A stretch of DNA of 64,000 nucleotides from Opitutaceae bacterium. Its GTDB lineage: Bacteria; Verrucomicrobiota; Verrucomicrobiia; Opitutales; Opitutaceae. Below are positions 18,009 to 27,351 of the stretch, one piece after another. Numbering within the stretch: position 1 is the first letter of the stretch; every line of letters begins with the position of its first letter. The position numbers and the translations under genes were made by a program. Where the stretch lies: contig JACFMR010000017.1 of assembly GCA_019455245.1 (NCBI GenBank), positions 1 through 64,000 on the forward strand. The letters are read 5' to 3'. The notes beneath the pieces were generated by a model. It was given only the letters and a program-made list of their open reading frames with translations, did no database searches and was not told the origin of the DNA.

Positions 18009-18962
18009 TCAGGCGGGACTGCCGGTTGGCGCGGCGGCGGCGCGATTTTGCCAGTGGCGCCACTCGCGCGCGGTGTAGATCGATTTCGATTTGTGCAGAT
18101 AGTGGCGCAACGGAGGCGTTGCCCCGCCGAAATCTTCGCGCCCATGGCACAGGTGATAATCGGATGACGGCAGGGGGTGAGAATGGCGGTGGCTGACGTG
18201 CACGGCAAAGAGCGTTTGCTCGGCCCATTTGTGAGCGCGTTCGTCATCGGTCATCGCGGCCGCGGCGCGTTCAAGCAACGGCCAATCAAAGCCATCGTCG
18301 TCGAGCGCGAGGATGCCTGAGTTCACACCCTCGGTAAGTGCGAGACCGAACCGTGATGCCAACTCGGCTCGATTTGCGACCAGGGCATCTCCGATTTGTC
18401 GCATGTGAAATTCACCCGCCGGCTTTCGCAACCAATCACACAGCAGCGGCGGACGGGCAAAGAACAGCATGTCACTGTCGAGATAGAGCGAGGGGCCGGA
18501 TTGACCGGCGTGCAGATCGAGCAATTTGCGCATCAACGGATGCGCGTCGCGCATGCGGCGCAAATGTGGATAGCGGTCAACGGGCAAGACGGCATCAAGG
18601 CGTGCCGTGACTTTATCCGCAGCTGGCACGATCGCGCCGGGCAGGGTGGTTTGCAGTGTCGAGATGTTTTCCGACGTCAACGTGCTGTCATTGTAAACTT
18701 CAAAGCGAAAATGACTGCCGCAGGCCCAGGCAAACGATTGGGCGCAGAACAAAGTTTGATGCACAAACCGTGCTCCAGTGAGAAAGCGCACCGGCGGTGT
18801 TTCCAAACCCCACCGGGCCAGTGTCAGCGGCTTTAGCGCCATGGCAGCCGTTCGCATTTCAATCTCGCCTCGCCGACCCGCCATCGCATCGCGCCGATCC
18901 AACCACCACGTCAGCGGCTGATGGAAAAGCGTGTAGGCGATTTTACCGGCGGAAATTGCCAT
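18009..18962 (-). CDS. putative glycosyltransferase (second of a duplicated pair)
   Basis: A 317-residue paralogue of the gene at 16262-17227. It contains PVRFLTGARFVHQTLFCAQS, FEVYNDSTLT and PSLYLDSDMLFFARPPLLCD; the DSD triad is the expected metal site. The C-terminus (residues 250-317) has histidine-rich HYLHKSKS and HSHPLPSSDYHLCHGRE strings not shared with the paralogue. ATG two bases after the upstream GT2 stop. Likely a cytoplasmic sugar transferase; family not firmly identified. Confidence 0.7.
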   Translation of the reverse strand: MAISAGKIAYTLFHQPLTWWLDRRDAMAGRRGEIEMRTAAMALKPLTLARWGLETPPVRFLTGARFVHQTLFCAQSFAWACGSHFRFEVYNDSTLTSENISTLQTTLPGAIVPAADKVTARLDAVLPVDRYPHLRRMRDAHPLMRKLLDLHAGQSGPSLYLDSDMLFFARPPLLCDWLRKPAGEFHMRQIGDALVANRAELASRFGLALTEGVNSGILALDDDGFDWPLLERAAAAMTDDERAHKWAEQTLFAVHVSHRHSHPLPSSDYHLCHGREDFGGATPPLRHYLHKSKSIYTAREWRHWQNRAAAAPTGSPA

Positions 18963-18964
18963 GA

Positions 18965-20011
18965 TCAGGACAGGCGTTTGAGCACGGCATCATCCAACGT
19001 GCGGATACTTGCGTAGGAGGCGTTACGCAGGCGCAACAGCCGGCCGGCGCCGACGCGACCGAATACAGCCGCGAGCAGGCGGAACAGCGGGCCGCCCAGT
19101 TGCATGCGCTCGGGGTGGGGCGCGGCGCGCCAGATCGCGAGCAACCGCCGGTTGTAGGCTGGCACGAAACCACGCGGCAGGCGCCGCCAGCTGTTGAAGG
19201 CGCATTCCCCGACGAGAGTGCGCGCCGCTTCCGTGGCAGCGTTGATCGGGCAGTTGCGCATGAATGCTTCCATGATGCCCAGTGCGGCGAAACCGAGTTT
19301 CTCCCAATGCTGACTGTAGCGCCCTTCTTCGTGCACGCCGATGAGGGAAAACGGTCCCGCGATTTTGACGAGCTTCGCCGGATGAATGGAGAGGTTGTAA
19401 TACAGCCAGACATCGCCGGCGGCATCGCACTCGCGCAGGGGTGGGATGACCGGTTGCTGCAACGCGCGTTGCAGGTATTCCCGACGATAAACCGGTCCGT
19501 GGGGGAGCGGTTGCACGCGCAGCACCAGCTCCTCAACGGTCGATACGACCGGCAACTCACGCAGCACCTTCACTGGTTGATCGGAGGCGGTGGTCGCGGC
19601 GCCGACATCGTCGTAGGAGATATCCGCGCCGGTGGCTCGCAGTTGCGCGACATGGGCGCGAAGTTTTTCCGGTGCGATCAAATCGTCGGAATCCAGAAAC
19701 AGCACGTATGTGCCGAGGGCGGCTTTCAGGCCGGTTTGACGCGCGACGATCGAACCGCGGTTGGGCTGGCGCAAAATCCGGACATGTTTGGCATCGATTG
19801 TTCCAGCCAGAGTGGTCGCGAGTGGTGGTTCCGAACCGTCATCAATCAACAAGATTTCGGCCGGCTCGCCCAATTGTCTGATGGCGGCCACGGCGCTGGT
19901 CAGCGTGAGGCGCAGCGGCTCAACACGGTTGAAGGCCGGAATCACGATCGAAACAACCGGTGGCGGCGATTCGAGGCGTGACGCTTGGTTGGTCGACATG
20001 GCGGTGCTCAT
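18965..20011 (-). CDS. GT2 family glycosyltransferase
   Basis: A 348-residue GT-A enzyme: VVSIVIPAFNRVEPLRLTLT, ILLIDDGSEPPL, and VLFLDSDDLIAPEKL (DxD). The ATG chosen overlaps the stop of the upstream membrane protein (ATGA); another ATG four codons later is possible. C-terminal third is helical and arginine-rich without a membrane span. Part of the run of three GT2-type genes and a GT-C-like protein in the middle of the locus. Confidence 0.88.
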   Translation of the reverse strand: MSTAMSTNQASRLESPPPVVSIVIPAFNRVEPLRLTLTSAVAAIRQLGEPAEILLIDDGSEPPLATTLAGTIDAKHVRILRQPNRGSIVARQTGLKAALGTYVLFLDSDDLIAPEKLRAHVAQLRATGADISYDDVGAATTASDQPVKVLRELPVVSTVEELVLRVQPLPHGPVYRREYLQRALQQPVIPPLRECDAAGDVWLYYNLSIHPAKLVKIAGPFSLIGVHEEGRYSQHWEKLGFAALGIMEAFMRNCPINAATEAARTLVGECAFNSWRRLPRGFVPAYNRRLLAIWRAAPHPERMQLGGPLFRLLAAVFGRVGAGRLLRLRNASYASIRTLDDAVLKRLS

Positions 20012-21675
20012 TCCGTCGCCTCCGGTGCCCGCAATAATTGCCACCCGCTATTGCGGCTGACTGGTTGCCAGCCCAAGTGCTGCAGGGCTGTCGCCACGGT
20101 TTCGTAATCGGTTTTGACCAAGGCGTAATCGGGGACGGCCTTTTTGACAATCGATGTGAGCAACGGCGTGATCGTCTGCGGCGAGGAGGTCTGGGCTTTG
20201 CGATTAAAACCAGCGGCGGCCAGTTCGTCGCGTTTGCGTTCGAAATCGTGCGTCAGGCTGAAGTGTCCCGCGTAGACGCGCAATCCACGCCAGCCGGGCA
20301 GAATTCCGCTGGTTGATGAGTCGGTCAGCACGACCGTGCGATGGCCGCGCGTCGCAGCCGGAATCGAACCGACGATTCCATTCAGATCGGGGTCAATGGT
20401 CGTGGTCGGTGAAAGCCGGATGGCGAGTAGACCCATCGCCATGGATGGGGTGCCGAGCAGTCCGGTGAGACTCAATGCGGCGCCGACGAAAGCCAATGCT
20501 GGCCAACGCAGCGAACGGCTCCAGCGCACGATGGCCGCTGCGCCCCAGCCGCCGAGCAACGCGGTGCCGAGAATCAGACCGCTGGCCAGTTTGGCTTGCG
20601 CGTGAGGAATGCCGATCAACACGACGATGGCAAGCAACGTGGCCGTGAGCGGCAACAGGCACGGTTTCAACGCGACGTGTCGCCGACTCAAAAGCCCCAC
20701 CAGCGCCAAGAGCCACAATCCGCCGAATGCGGTCAGCCAACTGATGCGATCCAACCCAAGGGCCAGTGACCGATGCGCAAATGTAGACCAGACAGGCTGG
20801 ATGGAAACATAGGCATTCCAAACCACGCCCGGCAACAAGCTCACCGCGAGCACGCTCATAACAAGCAGGCCGGCGCGAAAGTCAGTTTGGTTTTCACTTC
20901 GTTTCCACCAGAGCCAGCCGGTTTTCAAAGTGTAGGCCGCGGCGAAGGCCAACGGTTCATAAGGACGGGAGAAACTCAACAGCAGTGCGAGTATCGCGGT
21001 CCATCCCATGGCGAGACGCGCCGGTTCGCGGTTGCCCAGTCGCTGTTCGCTCACTGCCACGGCCCACCACAAACCGGCGAGCAGCGCGAAACTGACCGCA
21101 TGATACGGATAAACGAGGAAAGCTGTGGACGGAAACAGATCGAGATAAAGAAACTCTCCGCCCGCCATCGGCGGGGCGAATCCGATCCGGTTGGCGGCAT
21201 GCCACAGCCATGATGCGCCAGAACCAAGCACGAGGATTACCGTTGTCCAATTGACGGCACTGGGCTCCAAGCCAAGGGCGCGGGCGGCGCAGCGGAAGAG
21301 CATCACGGTGGCTCCGGCGCCAAGCAAACCGACCAGCCAATAAGCCCCAAGGGTGGGAATACTCAGAACCTTTGCGATCGTGCCGATGAGCCACAGCGGA
21401 AAAACCCAGAGCAAGGCGGGATGTGGTTCGGTGGTGTAGAGCAGGCCGGCGCCAAATTGGCCGTCGCGGTATTGGGCGATCCATGACAGATAGGACCAAG
21501 TGTCGTCGGGATTGAATGGAATCGCTTGCAGCAATCCATCCGCAGTGGTTACCGGTGCGAACCCCCACGGGCAGGCGAGCGCGGTGCGAACGATCAAGAG
21601 CCAGAGCAAGGTGAGACCGGCTGCGAGCAAGTCGCCGCGCCATGCAACCGGAGTGTGCGCGCCAAGTGTGGTCAT
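20008..21675 (-). CDS. polytopic membrane protein, possible GT-C glycosyltransferase
   Basis: A 555-residue protein with about 11 hydrophobic segments followed by a soluble C-terminal domain of about 120 residues. The first periplasmic loop (residues 40-85) is long and holds FNPDDTWSYLSWIAQYRDGQ, with acidic residues (D57, D58) that could serve as the GT-C catalytic site. Such proteins use polyprenyl-phosphate sugars on the periplasmic face, adding side branches to a glycan. No specific family could be recognised, so GT-C assignment is an inference from topology and context. ATGA overlaps at both ends. Confidence 0.6.
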   Translation of the reverse strand: MTTLGAHTPVAWRGDLLAAGLTLLWLLIVRTALACPWGFAPVTTADGLLQAIPFNPDDTWSYLSWIAQYRDGQFGAGLLYTTEPHPALLWVFPLWLIGTIAKVLSIPTLGAYWLVGLLGAGATVMLFRCAARALGLEPSAVNWTTVILVLGSGASWLWHAANRIGFAPPMAGGEFLYLDLFPSTAFLVYPYHAVSFALLAGLWWAVAVSEQRLGNREPARLAMGWTAILALLLSFSRPYEPLAFAAAYTLKTGWLWWKRSENQTDFRAGLLVMSVLAVSLLPGVVWNAYVSIQPVWSTFAHRSLALGLDRISWLTAFGGLWLLALVGLLSRRHVALKPCLLPLTATLLAIVVLIGIPHAQAKLASGLILGTALLGGWGAAAIVRWSRSLRWPALAFVGAALSLTGLLGTPSMAMGLLAIRLSPTTTIDPDLNGIVGSIPAATRGHRTVVLTDSSTSGILPGWRGLRVYAGHFSLTHDFERKRDELAAAGFNRKAQTSSPQTITPLLTSIVKKAVPDYALVKTDYETVATALQHLGWQPVSRNSGWQLLRAPEATE

Positions 21676-22613
21676 GGCTTTTGCCTGGGAACGCGACCGT
21701 CAAAATGTCCGCACGCTCCCTGCCAGCGGATTTGTGCGACGGGATTGCGCCACGCGCCCTGCACAAACCAAGCCTTGAGCTTGCGCAAGGTCGCCCCGAA
21801 GGTGGTGAGTGGCGGCCACGGGTTCACGTTGTGCAGACTCAAAACCTGCATCCATGAGGTCTGGATGCCGCGATTCAAACGAGCGAGATAGCCCGCGGTC
21901 AGCCGGCCGGCTGGAATCAGATGGGTGAGCTGGAGCTTGGGCGAATAAGCCACGCTCCAACCGGCCCGCAGCACGCACAGCACGATGTCGTTGTCGCCAC
22001 CCGAAGTGAGAGCCTGGCCTTGCCGGTCGCTGGGGCCGCGATCATGGGCGGATCCGAGCCAGTCCAACCATGCTGCGCGACGCAGCACCATGCCGGCACC
22101 AATGGGGGCGAACAGCGGATACTCTTCGCGCGCGGCACCCGGGGCACGCAGTGATTCGGCGATCAACTGCTCCGAGCCCAGATCGCGCAAGGCGAGCAAG
22201 GGAAAGAATTCACGGGTCCACTCCGGAGGTTCGGTTTCAAATTCGGGCAGGGATTTCCCGCCGGCTGCTCCGAGTTTTGGGGTGGCATCGAATAACCGCA
22301 AAGCCTGGGTCAGATAATTCGGCGCGAGCACATTGTCGTCGTCGACCAGCACGGCGAATTCGCCGTGGGCTGCATTCAAGCCTGCGCGCCGCGCATGACT
22401 GAGACCGGGCTGGGGCTCAGGCACCACGCGTGTGTTAATCGGTGCGACGGATTGCAGCCAGGCGTTCGCGGGAAACTCGGTGGAGGCGTTGTCGACGATC
22501 ACGGTTTCCCATTCGCTGGCATCAAGCGATTGCGCGCGCAGCCCCGCGAGAGTGCGATGCAACCGCGTCCGATCGGGATTGAAGGTGGGAATGATGACGG
22601 AAACTCGGATCAC
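21672..22613 (-). CDS. GT2 glycosyltransferase (tandem paralogue A)
   Basis: A 313-residue GT2 protein starting from GTG as (M)IRVSVIIPTFNPDRTRLH. It holds ETVIVDNAST, EFAVLVDDDNVLAPNYLTQA (DxD) and a GGDNDIVLCVLRAGW region in place of the catalytic ED/QxxRW motif. It is clearly related to the adjacent upstream gene (22610-23587) over its whole length, down to the C-terminal LKAWF...W.NP block. GTGA overlap with that gene and ATGA overlap with the GT-C-like gene downstream. Confidence 0.88.
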   Translation of the reverse strand: MIRVSVIIPTFNPDRTRLHRTLAGLRAQSLDASEWETVIVDNASTEFPANAWLQSVAPINTRVVPEPQPGLSHARRAGLNAAHGEFAVLVDDDNVLAPNYLTQALRLFDATPKLGAAGGKSLPEFETEPPEWTREFFPLLALRDLGSEQLIAESLRAPGAAREEYPLFAPIGAGMVLRRAAWLDWLGSAHDRGPSDRQGQALTSGGDNDIVLCVLRAGWSVAYSPKLQLTHLIPAGRLTAGYLARLNRGIQTSWMQVLSLHNVNPWPPLTTFGATLRKLKAWFVQGAWRNPVAQIRWQGACGHFDGRVPRQKP

Positions 22614-23587
22614 GGGGAGTCATCCGTTGCCGCCGGATACCGCACGGGATCGCGGGTGATGGCGGCCAGTCCGGCGAGGAACCCGCACGCTGCCAGCCAT
22701 TGCAGCCGGTTGGTGGGCGATTGCCAGGCTTTGAATGCGAACCACGCCTTGAGTTGGCGCACGGGCAGCATCCACCAAGCGATTGGTGCGCGGGTATTGA
22801 AGCCGTGGGCGAACAGGGTGCGCGCCCACAAGGTTTGCACGGCGGGAATAAGCTTTTCGAAATAGGAAAGCTCCAGGCGATTGGGCGGGATGATATGTGT
22901 CAGCACGGCGGCCGGCGTGTAACCGGTGGCCCAGCCGCGCCGCAGGCAGTGCAAAACCAGATCCTTGTCTTCGACGCCGCCGCAGCCCTGGCCTTTCCAT
23001 GAAATGCGTTCGATCAAAGCGGCATGGGTTTCAACGTGTGTCACGTAGGCCGGTTCCAAGGCTGCCCGGCGCACGATCAGGCCGGCGCCGATTGGGGTCC
23101 AGTGCGGGAGATCGCCGCCCGCGGCCAGACTCCAGGTCAGCGGCTCGGATCCATTGTCACGCAGGGCCAGCGCCCAGCCGGCATGTTCGAGCCAATCCGG
23201 CGAAGCGGCCAGAAAGCGCGGGATTATCTTTCCCCCGGCGGTGGCGACACGCGGATGCGCATCCATGAACTCCACGGCGGCGGACAAGAAATGAGGATGG
23301 GGCACGGTGTCATCGTCGATGAAGACCAACACCGGCGCGCTGGTGCGGCGCAATCCGGTCAAGCGGGCCCACAGTAATCCGGGCCGCGTTTCGCGCACCA
23401 CTTGGGCATGTGCGAATCCGTCCACCAAATCCGGCTCGAGCGTGGGGGTGCTGCCGTTGTCGAGCAGGCAGAGTTCCCAGGCCGTGGCCGGCAGATCCTG
23501 TTTGCGCAGTGCATCCAGCACTTCGTGCAAACGCTCCCGATTGGGGTTGCGCGTTGGGATGATGACAACGATGCGGAGCGGATTCAC
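22610..23587 (-). CDS. GT2 glycosyltransferase (tandem paralogue B)
   Basis: A 325-residue GT2 protein. Residues at the start read VNPLRIVVIIPTRNPNRERL, from a GTG that overlaps the upstream stop by four bases; the 51 codons above it are shadow sequence. LCLLDNGSTPTLEPDLVDGF, VLVFIDDDTVPHPHFLSAA and GGVEDKDLVLHCLRRGWATG give the nucleotide site, DxD and catalytic ED region. It matches the downstream neighbour block by block, showing a tandem duplication. Confidence 0.88.
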   Translation of the reverse strand: MNPLRIVVIIPTRNPNRERLHEVLDALRKQDLPATAWELCLLDNGSTPTLEPDLVDGFAHAQVVRETRPGLLWARLTGLRRTSAPVLVFIDDDTVPHPHFLSAAVEFMDAHPRVATAGGKIIPRFLAASPDWLEHAGWALALRDNGSEPLTWSLAAGGDLPHWTPIGAGLIVRRAALEPAYVTHVETHAALIERISWKGQGCGGVEDKDLVLHCLRRGWATGYTPAAVLTHIIPPNRLELSYFEKLIPAVQTLWARTLFAHGFNTRAPIAWWMLPVRQLKAWFAFKAWQSPTNRLQWLAACGFLAGLAAITRDPVRYPAATDDSP

Positions 23588-24492
23588 GTTTGGGTGCGTT
23601 GACGCAGCGCGTGCTGCAAGCGGAAGGTCCAGGTCGCTGGCAGCAGGTGTTTGAGCAATTGCAAAACCGGGCTGGCAGTGGTCGGTGGATCGCCGCCGGC
23701 CTGTCGCGCGATGCGCAGGGCGCCCGGCACATCTTTCCACCGTTTCAGCACCGCCATGCGTTCTGCGATTCGCTCGGCTTCGATGGCGATGGTGCGGCGC
23801 AACGACTCGGGTGCGTCAGGCAGCAGGCCGGCAATGAGCGCGAGCTTGCTGCGCCAGACTTCGGCCAGATTGGAATTACTGTAGCTCGAAGTCCGACGGT
23901 AAGCGTAAACCAAATCCTCCCGCACGGCGACGAAGCGGGCGCCGTTTCGCGCCAGCCTCAGATTCAGATCCGTATCTTCCCAGAACTTCCGGTTTTCGTC
24001 GAAGCCGCCGATCGCATGCAACGCGGAGCGGCGATAGAGTCCGTTGATGCCGCCGATGGTGTTGACGATCAGGTAGGATTGGGCGTCGCGTTCAAACTCA
24101 CCGGTCTCATACATCCAACGGCTGTCCTGTTTGCCGGTGTTTTCCTCAACCCAGACCATGTTGCAAACGACGACATCGGTTTGCGGAGTGATGGCCGCGG
24201 CTGTCTGCGCCAGATACTCGGGGGCCAGCGTGTCGTCGGCGTCATGGAAATGCAGCCAGTCGCAATTGGTCGATTCGCTGAGCCGGTTGCGCGCGGCGGA
24301 GGGACCAAGGGAATGGACTGAGCGGATCACCCGGGCGCCGAGCGAAGCCGCCACGTCGGCGCTGTCGTCGGTGCTGCCGTCATCGAACAGCCAGATCTCG
24401 TCAAAGGGCCGGGTCTGCGTCCGGATCGATGCAAACAACCGGGGCAGGTAAGGCGCGCCGTTTTTGCAGGGAATCAGCAGGGCGAATCTCAC
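23584..24492 (-). CDS. GT2 family glycosyltransferase
   Basis: A 302-residue GT-A enzyme beginning VRFALLIPCKNGAPYLPRLF from a GTG that overlaps the upstream methyltransferase stop (GTGA); ATGs at 24510 and 24519 are in frame but lie within the upstream gene. LFDDGSTDDSADVAASLGA and WLHFHDADDTLAPEYLAQTA provide the donor and metal sites; KFWEDTDLNLRLARNGARFV carries the catalytic ED motif. Not closely similar to the two GT2 paralogues that follow it. Confidence 0.87.
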   Translation of the reverse strand: MRFALLIPCKNGAPYLPRLFASIRTQTRPFDEIWLFDDGSTDDSADVAASLGARVIRSVHSLGPSAARNRLSESTNCDWLHFHDADDTLAPEYLAQTAAAITPQTDVVVCNMVWVEENTGKQDSRWMYETGEFERDAQSYLIVNTIGGINGLYRRSALHAIGGFDENRKFWEDTDLNLRLARNGARFVAVREDLVYAYRRTSSYSNSNLAEVWRSKLALIAGLLPDAPESLRRTIAIEAERIAERMAVLKRWKDVPGALRIARQAGGDPPTTASPVLQLLKHLLPATWTFRLQHALRQRTQT

Positions 24493-25142
24493 GAACGGTT
24501 TAATTTCCATTGCCGCCATTTGCGCCGCAGCCGCACGAACGGATTCAATGCGTTCGGGTGACGCACCTGCACGCAACGGTCGGCGGCCAGCAGCAAGGGA
24601 TAACGCAGATCCGGTTCCTGAGTGCAGACGTAACAGGTTGTGACGCCGGTCGGAACGCTTGCGATCAGGCCCGAAAAATCCTCCGGACCGAGCAGGCAAT
24701 GATGTGCTTCGGCTTCGTTGCCGCCCCAGGCTCCCTGCGGATAATCACGATTGGGGGTGGTGGCCACCACCACGCGACCGAGCTTCAGAAGCGATGCGAT
24801 CAAGGCACGTGCCTCTTCGCGCGGAAAATGTTCCAGCACATCGTTGCACAGGATGAGATCGTATTTGTCCAAGTCCGGCAGGAGCGTGCGAACATCGCCC
24901 ATCATAACCTGCGAGTAAGCGTAGGCCCAAACGGGGTTGCGGTAGCTTTCGAAAATCTCGACCCCATCGATCGTGACCTGCCACTCATCGCGCTCGATTC
25001 GACCGTAGCCGATGTCGAGGCCTTGACGGAGCAGAAGGCCGTAGGAACCGGTGCCGACCCCGACATCAAGAATGCGTGACGGGCTGACGGCATGCGCGAA
25101 GTGCAACACCGCCGGGATATGCTCGGGATTACTAACGGGCAT
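24489..25142 (-). CDS. class I SAM-dependent methyltransferase
   Basis: About 217 residues. SRILDVGVGTGSYGLLLRQG is the SAM loop and YDLILCNDVLEHFPREEARA the post-strand-4 motif seen in sugar and small-molecule methyltransferases of glycan clusters. The ATG lies inside the end of the upstream methyltransferase gene (11-base overlap). Near the C-terminus the sequence becomes strongly basic (RLRRKWRQWKLNR). Likely methylates a sugar hydroxyl or a chain terminus. Confidence 0.82.
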   Translation of the reverse strand: MPVSNPEHIPAVLHFAHAVSPSRILDVGVGTGSYGLLLRQGLDIGYGRIERDEWQVTIDGVEIFESYRNPVWAYAYSQVMMGDVRTLLPDLDKYDLILCNDVLEHFPREEARALIASLLKLGRVVVATTPNRDYPQGAWGGNEAEAHHCLLGPEDFSGLIASVPTGVTTCYVCTQEPDLRYPLLLAADRCVQVRHPNALNPFVRLRRKWRQWKLNRS

Positions 25143-26103
25143 GAGAGGGAACGGGTTTATGGTAGAAGCACGTCTGCGTGCCGGCTGGATAGGCGCGATA
25201 CGTTTCGCCCAGCTTGGCCCGCAACCACGTGCCAAAGCGTTGGCGCAAGGTTTGCGGCGTCCGTGCTTGACCGGAAGTGGCCAGACTCCAGCGCGTGACG
25301 GTCATTTTTTGCAGGCCGCTGCTTTGGACGAGCAGATCGAGACTGCGGGGCTCGAAGTGATTGAGATGTTCAACCGGGGCCACTCCATTCAAGGAATGCG
25401 GACTGTGCTTGGGGGCGAGCCAGTCGGGTTGCTCAAGCTTGGCGCGGAGATTCGGATCATAAGGCACACCGATCTTGAGAATGCCACCCGGGCGCAATGC
25501 GTTCGCACAACGACGAACAATATCGGCGGGCGCAAGCACATGCTCCATCACTTGATCGGTATTGATGTAATCGAAGCGAGCTGCCGGCAGTGCATCGATT
25601 AAATGGCAGCCGATGCCGGCGGATTCCAAGCGGGCAAACGCGTGCGTCGATAAATCGCAGGCGTGAGTCTCCACGCCACTAGCCGCCGCCAAAAAAGCCC
25701 AGCGCCCCGAGCCGGTGCCGTAGTCAAGCACTGCCGGCCGCCGGCCGTTTTGGTTGGTGAGAAAATGAACAACCATGGTCAGCTCGCGCACGATATGTTC
25801 GCTGTGCTCAATCTCGGGCGAAGGATAGGGCGGCGCGTCCGGACCGTAGAGACCGCGGTGATAGAACTCCTGGAGGAATTCAGGTGAAGGGGCCGGATTT
25901 TGATAAATGCACCCGCAGTGATCGCATGCTTCCAATCGATAACGGGCGGACTGGAGGGCCGTGAAATCGCAACCGGGATACGCCGCATAGAATTGCGCCA
26001 GATAAGTGGTCAACGGAGCCTCACCATAGGGCAGATCAACCAGACATTTGCCGGCGGTGGCACCGCAGGCAGGGCAAAGGGGTCGATCTAGGGTGGAGCT
26101 CAC
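25132..26103 (-). CDS. SAM-dependent methyltransferase with N-terminal zinc-ribbon
   Basis: A 323-residue protein. The N-terminus has two paired cysteine motifs (CPACG at residues 10-14 and CDHCGC near 60), as in zinc-ribbon C-methyltransferases of deoxysugar pathways and relatives. The SAM domain has AVLDYGTGSGRWAFLAAASG, then DYINTDQVMEHVLAPADIVR and LRPGGILKIGVPYD. Cytoplasmic. Its ATG overlaps the Wzt stop by four bases, so it is directly coupled to the exporter genes, which fits a role in making or capping the exported glycan. Confidence 0.83.
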   Translation of the reverse strand: MSSTLDRPLCPACGATAGKCLVDLPYGEAPLTTYLAQFYAAYPGCDFTALQSARYRLEACDHCGCIYQNPAPSPEFLQEFYHRGLYGPDAPPYPSPEIEHSEHIVRELTMVVHFLTNQNGRRPAVLDYGTGSGRWAFLAAASGVETHACDLSTHAFARLESAGIGCHLIDALPAARFDYINTDQVMEHVLAPADIVRRCANALRPGGILKIGVPYDPNLRAKLEQPDWLAPKHSPHSLNGVAPVEHLNHFEPRSLDLLVQSSGLQKMTVTRWSLATSGQARTPQTLRQRFGTWLRAKLGETYRAYPAGTQTCFYHKPVPSHAR

Positions 26104-27350
26104 AAATCCAGCACGCGGTAATCAACCGACGGCACATAAAATCCGCGATAGTTGCCGGTTTGCAGCGCGGCCGAGGTCTCGTTCACCTGCACCTGCAGGG
26201 TGAGCACCTCGGAGAGGAAATCAACGACCTCGCTGCCGCTGCGCAGGCCGATGCTGATGGTATAACTGCCGGGCGTGAGGCGGAACTCACGCAGATCACA
26301 AATGATGCGATGCCGGCCGCCCGTCTTGAGCGGCGGCAGTGCCGGGGATTGATTGGCCGAGACTTCGACCCCGGACATGGAGAAAACGGCGAAGTAGATG
26401 CACCAATCGGCAAGATTGCGTTCCGAGGCGACATCGGCCGCAATGGTGAACGCGTCGCCAAATCCGATCTGCCAGGCATTGGCGGCCGTGGTGCCCGGTT
26501 GTTCGAGGCACACAAATCGTGCACCGCCGCTGATCCAGCCCGGTCGCGGCAGGGAGTGGCAATCAACCACGCCGCCTTGGGCCACCCGGACCGCGGAGTA
26601 ATGCGAAACGGCTTCCGCGACCGAACCGCGATAGGCGACGCGCCCGTTGGCGAGGAGCAGTGCTGATCGGCAGAGACGCAACACGGATTCCATGTTGTGG
26701 CTGACCAGCAGCACTGTGCGGCCGTCTTGATTGGCGACCTCGTTGATCTTGCCCAGACACTTGGCCTGAAACTGCGCGTCACCGACCGCGAGCACTTCAT
26801 CGACGATCAGGATTTCCGGCTCCAAATGCGCGGCCACGGCAAAGGCGAGCCGCACATACATGCCGCTGGAATAGCGTTTCACCGGCGTATCGAGAAAGCG
26901 TTCGACCTCCGCGAACGCCACGATCTCGTCAAACTTGCGGCTGATCTCCGTGCGACTCATGCCGAGAATGGCGCCGTTGAGAAAGATGTTTTCCCGCCCG
27001 CTCAACTCGGGGTGAAACCCGGTGCCGACCTCCAGCAAACTGGCCACGCGACCGTTGAGGGTGATGCGCCCTTGCGTGGGCTCGGTGATGCGGGACAAAA
27101 TCTTCAGCAACGTGCTTTTGCCGGCGCCGTTGCGACCGATGACGCCGACGACTTCGCCGGGCTCGACGCGGAAATCAATGTCGCGCAGCGCCCAGAATTC
27201 CTCGGTTTCAAACCCGGTGCCCCAGCGAAGCCGACGCCAGAGTTTGCGCGCCGTGTGATGCAGGGTGTCGCGCAAATTATCGTGCCGCGATTCGTGTTGA
27301 ATCACGTAGCGTTTGCCCAGACCGGAGACTTCGATGGCAGGTGCACTCAT
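26100..27350 (-). CDS. wzt: polysaccharide ABC exporter ATPase with C-terminal glycan-binding domain (Wzt-like)
   Basis: A 416-residue ATPase. Walker A GRNGAGKST is at residues 72-80; the LEVGTGFHPELSGRENIFLN stretch, RYSSGMYVRLAFAVAAH signature and ILIVDEVLAVGD Walker B are those of the KpsT/Wzt/TagH branch. Residues from about 255 form the extra beta-rich Wzt_C domain that in studied O-antigen exporters recognises the modified non-reducing end. It powers glycan export across the inner membrane together with the permease encoded immediately upstream. ATG one base past the permease stop; an alternative start lies six codons upstream. Confidence 0.92.
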   Translation of the reverse strand: MSAPAIEVSGLGKRYVIQHESRHDNLRDTLHHTARKLWRRLRWGTGFETEEFWALRDIDFRVEPGEVVGVIGRNGAGKSTLLKILSRITEPTQGRITLNGRVASLLEVGTGFHPELSGRENIFLNGAILGMSRTEISRKFDEIVAFAEVERFLDTPVKRYSSGMYVRLAFAVAAHLEPEILIVDEVLAVGDAQFQAKCLGKINEVANQDGRTVLLVSHNMESVLRLCRSALLLANGRVAYRGSVAEAVSHYSAVRVAQGGVVDCHSLPRPGWISGGARFVCLEQPGTTAANAWQIGFGDAFTIAADVASERNLADWCIYFAVFSMSGVEVSANQSPALPPLKTGGRHRIICDLREFRLTPGSYTISIGLRSGSEVVDFLSEVLTLQVQVNETSAALQTGNYRGFYVPSVDYRVLDL

Positions 27351-27351
27351 G

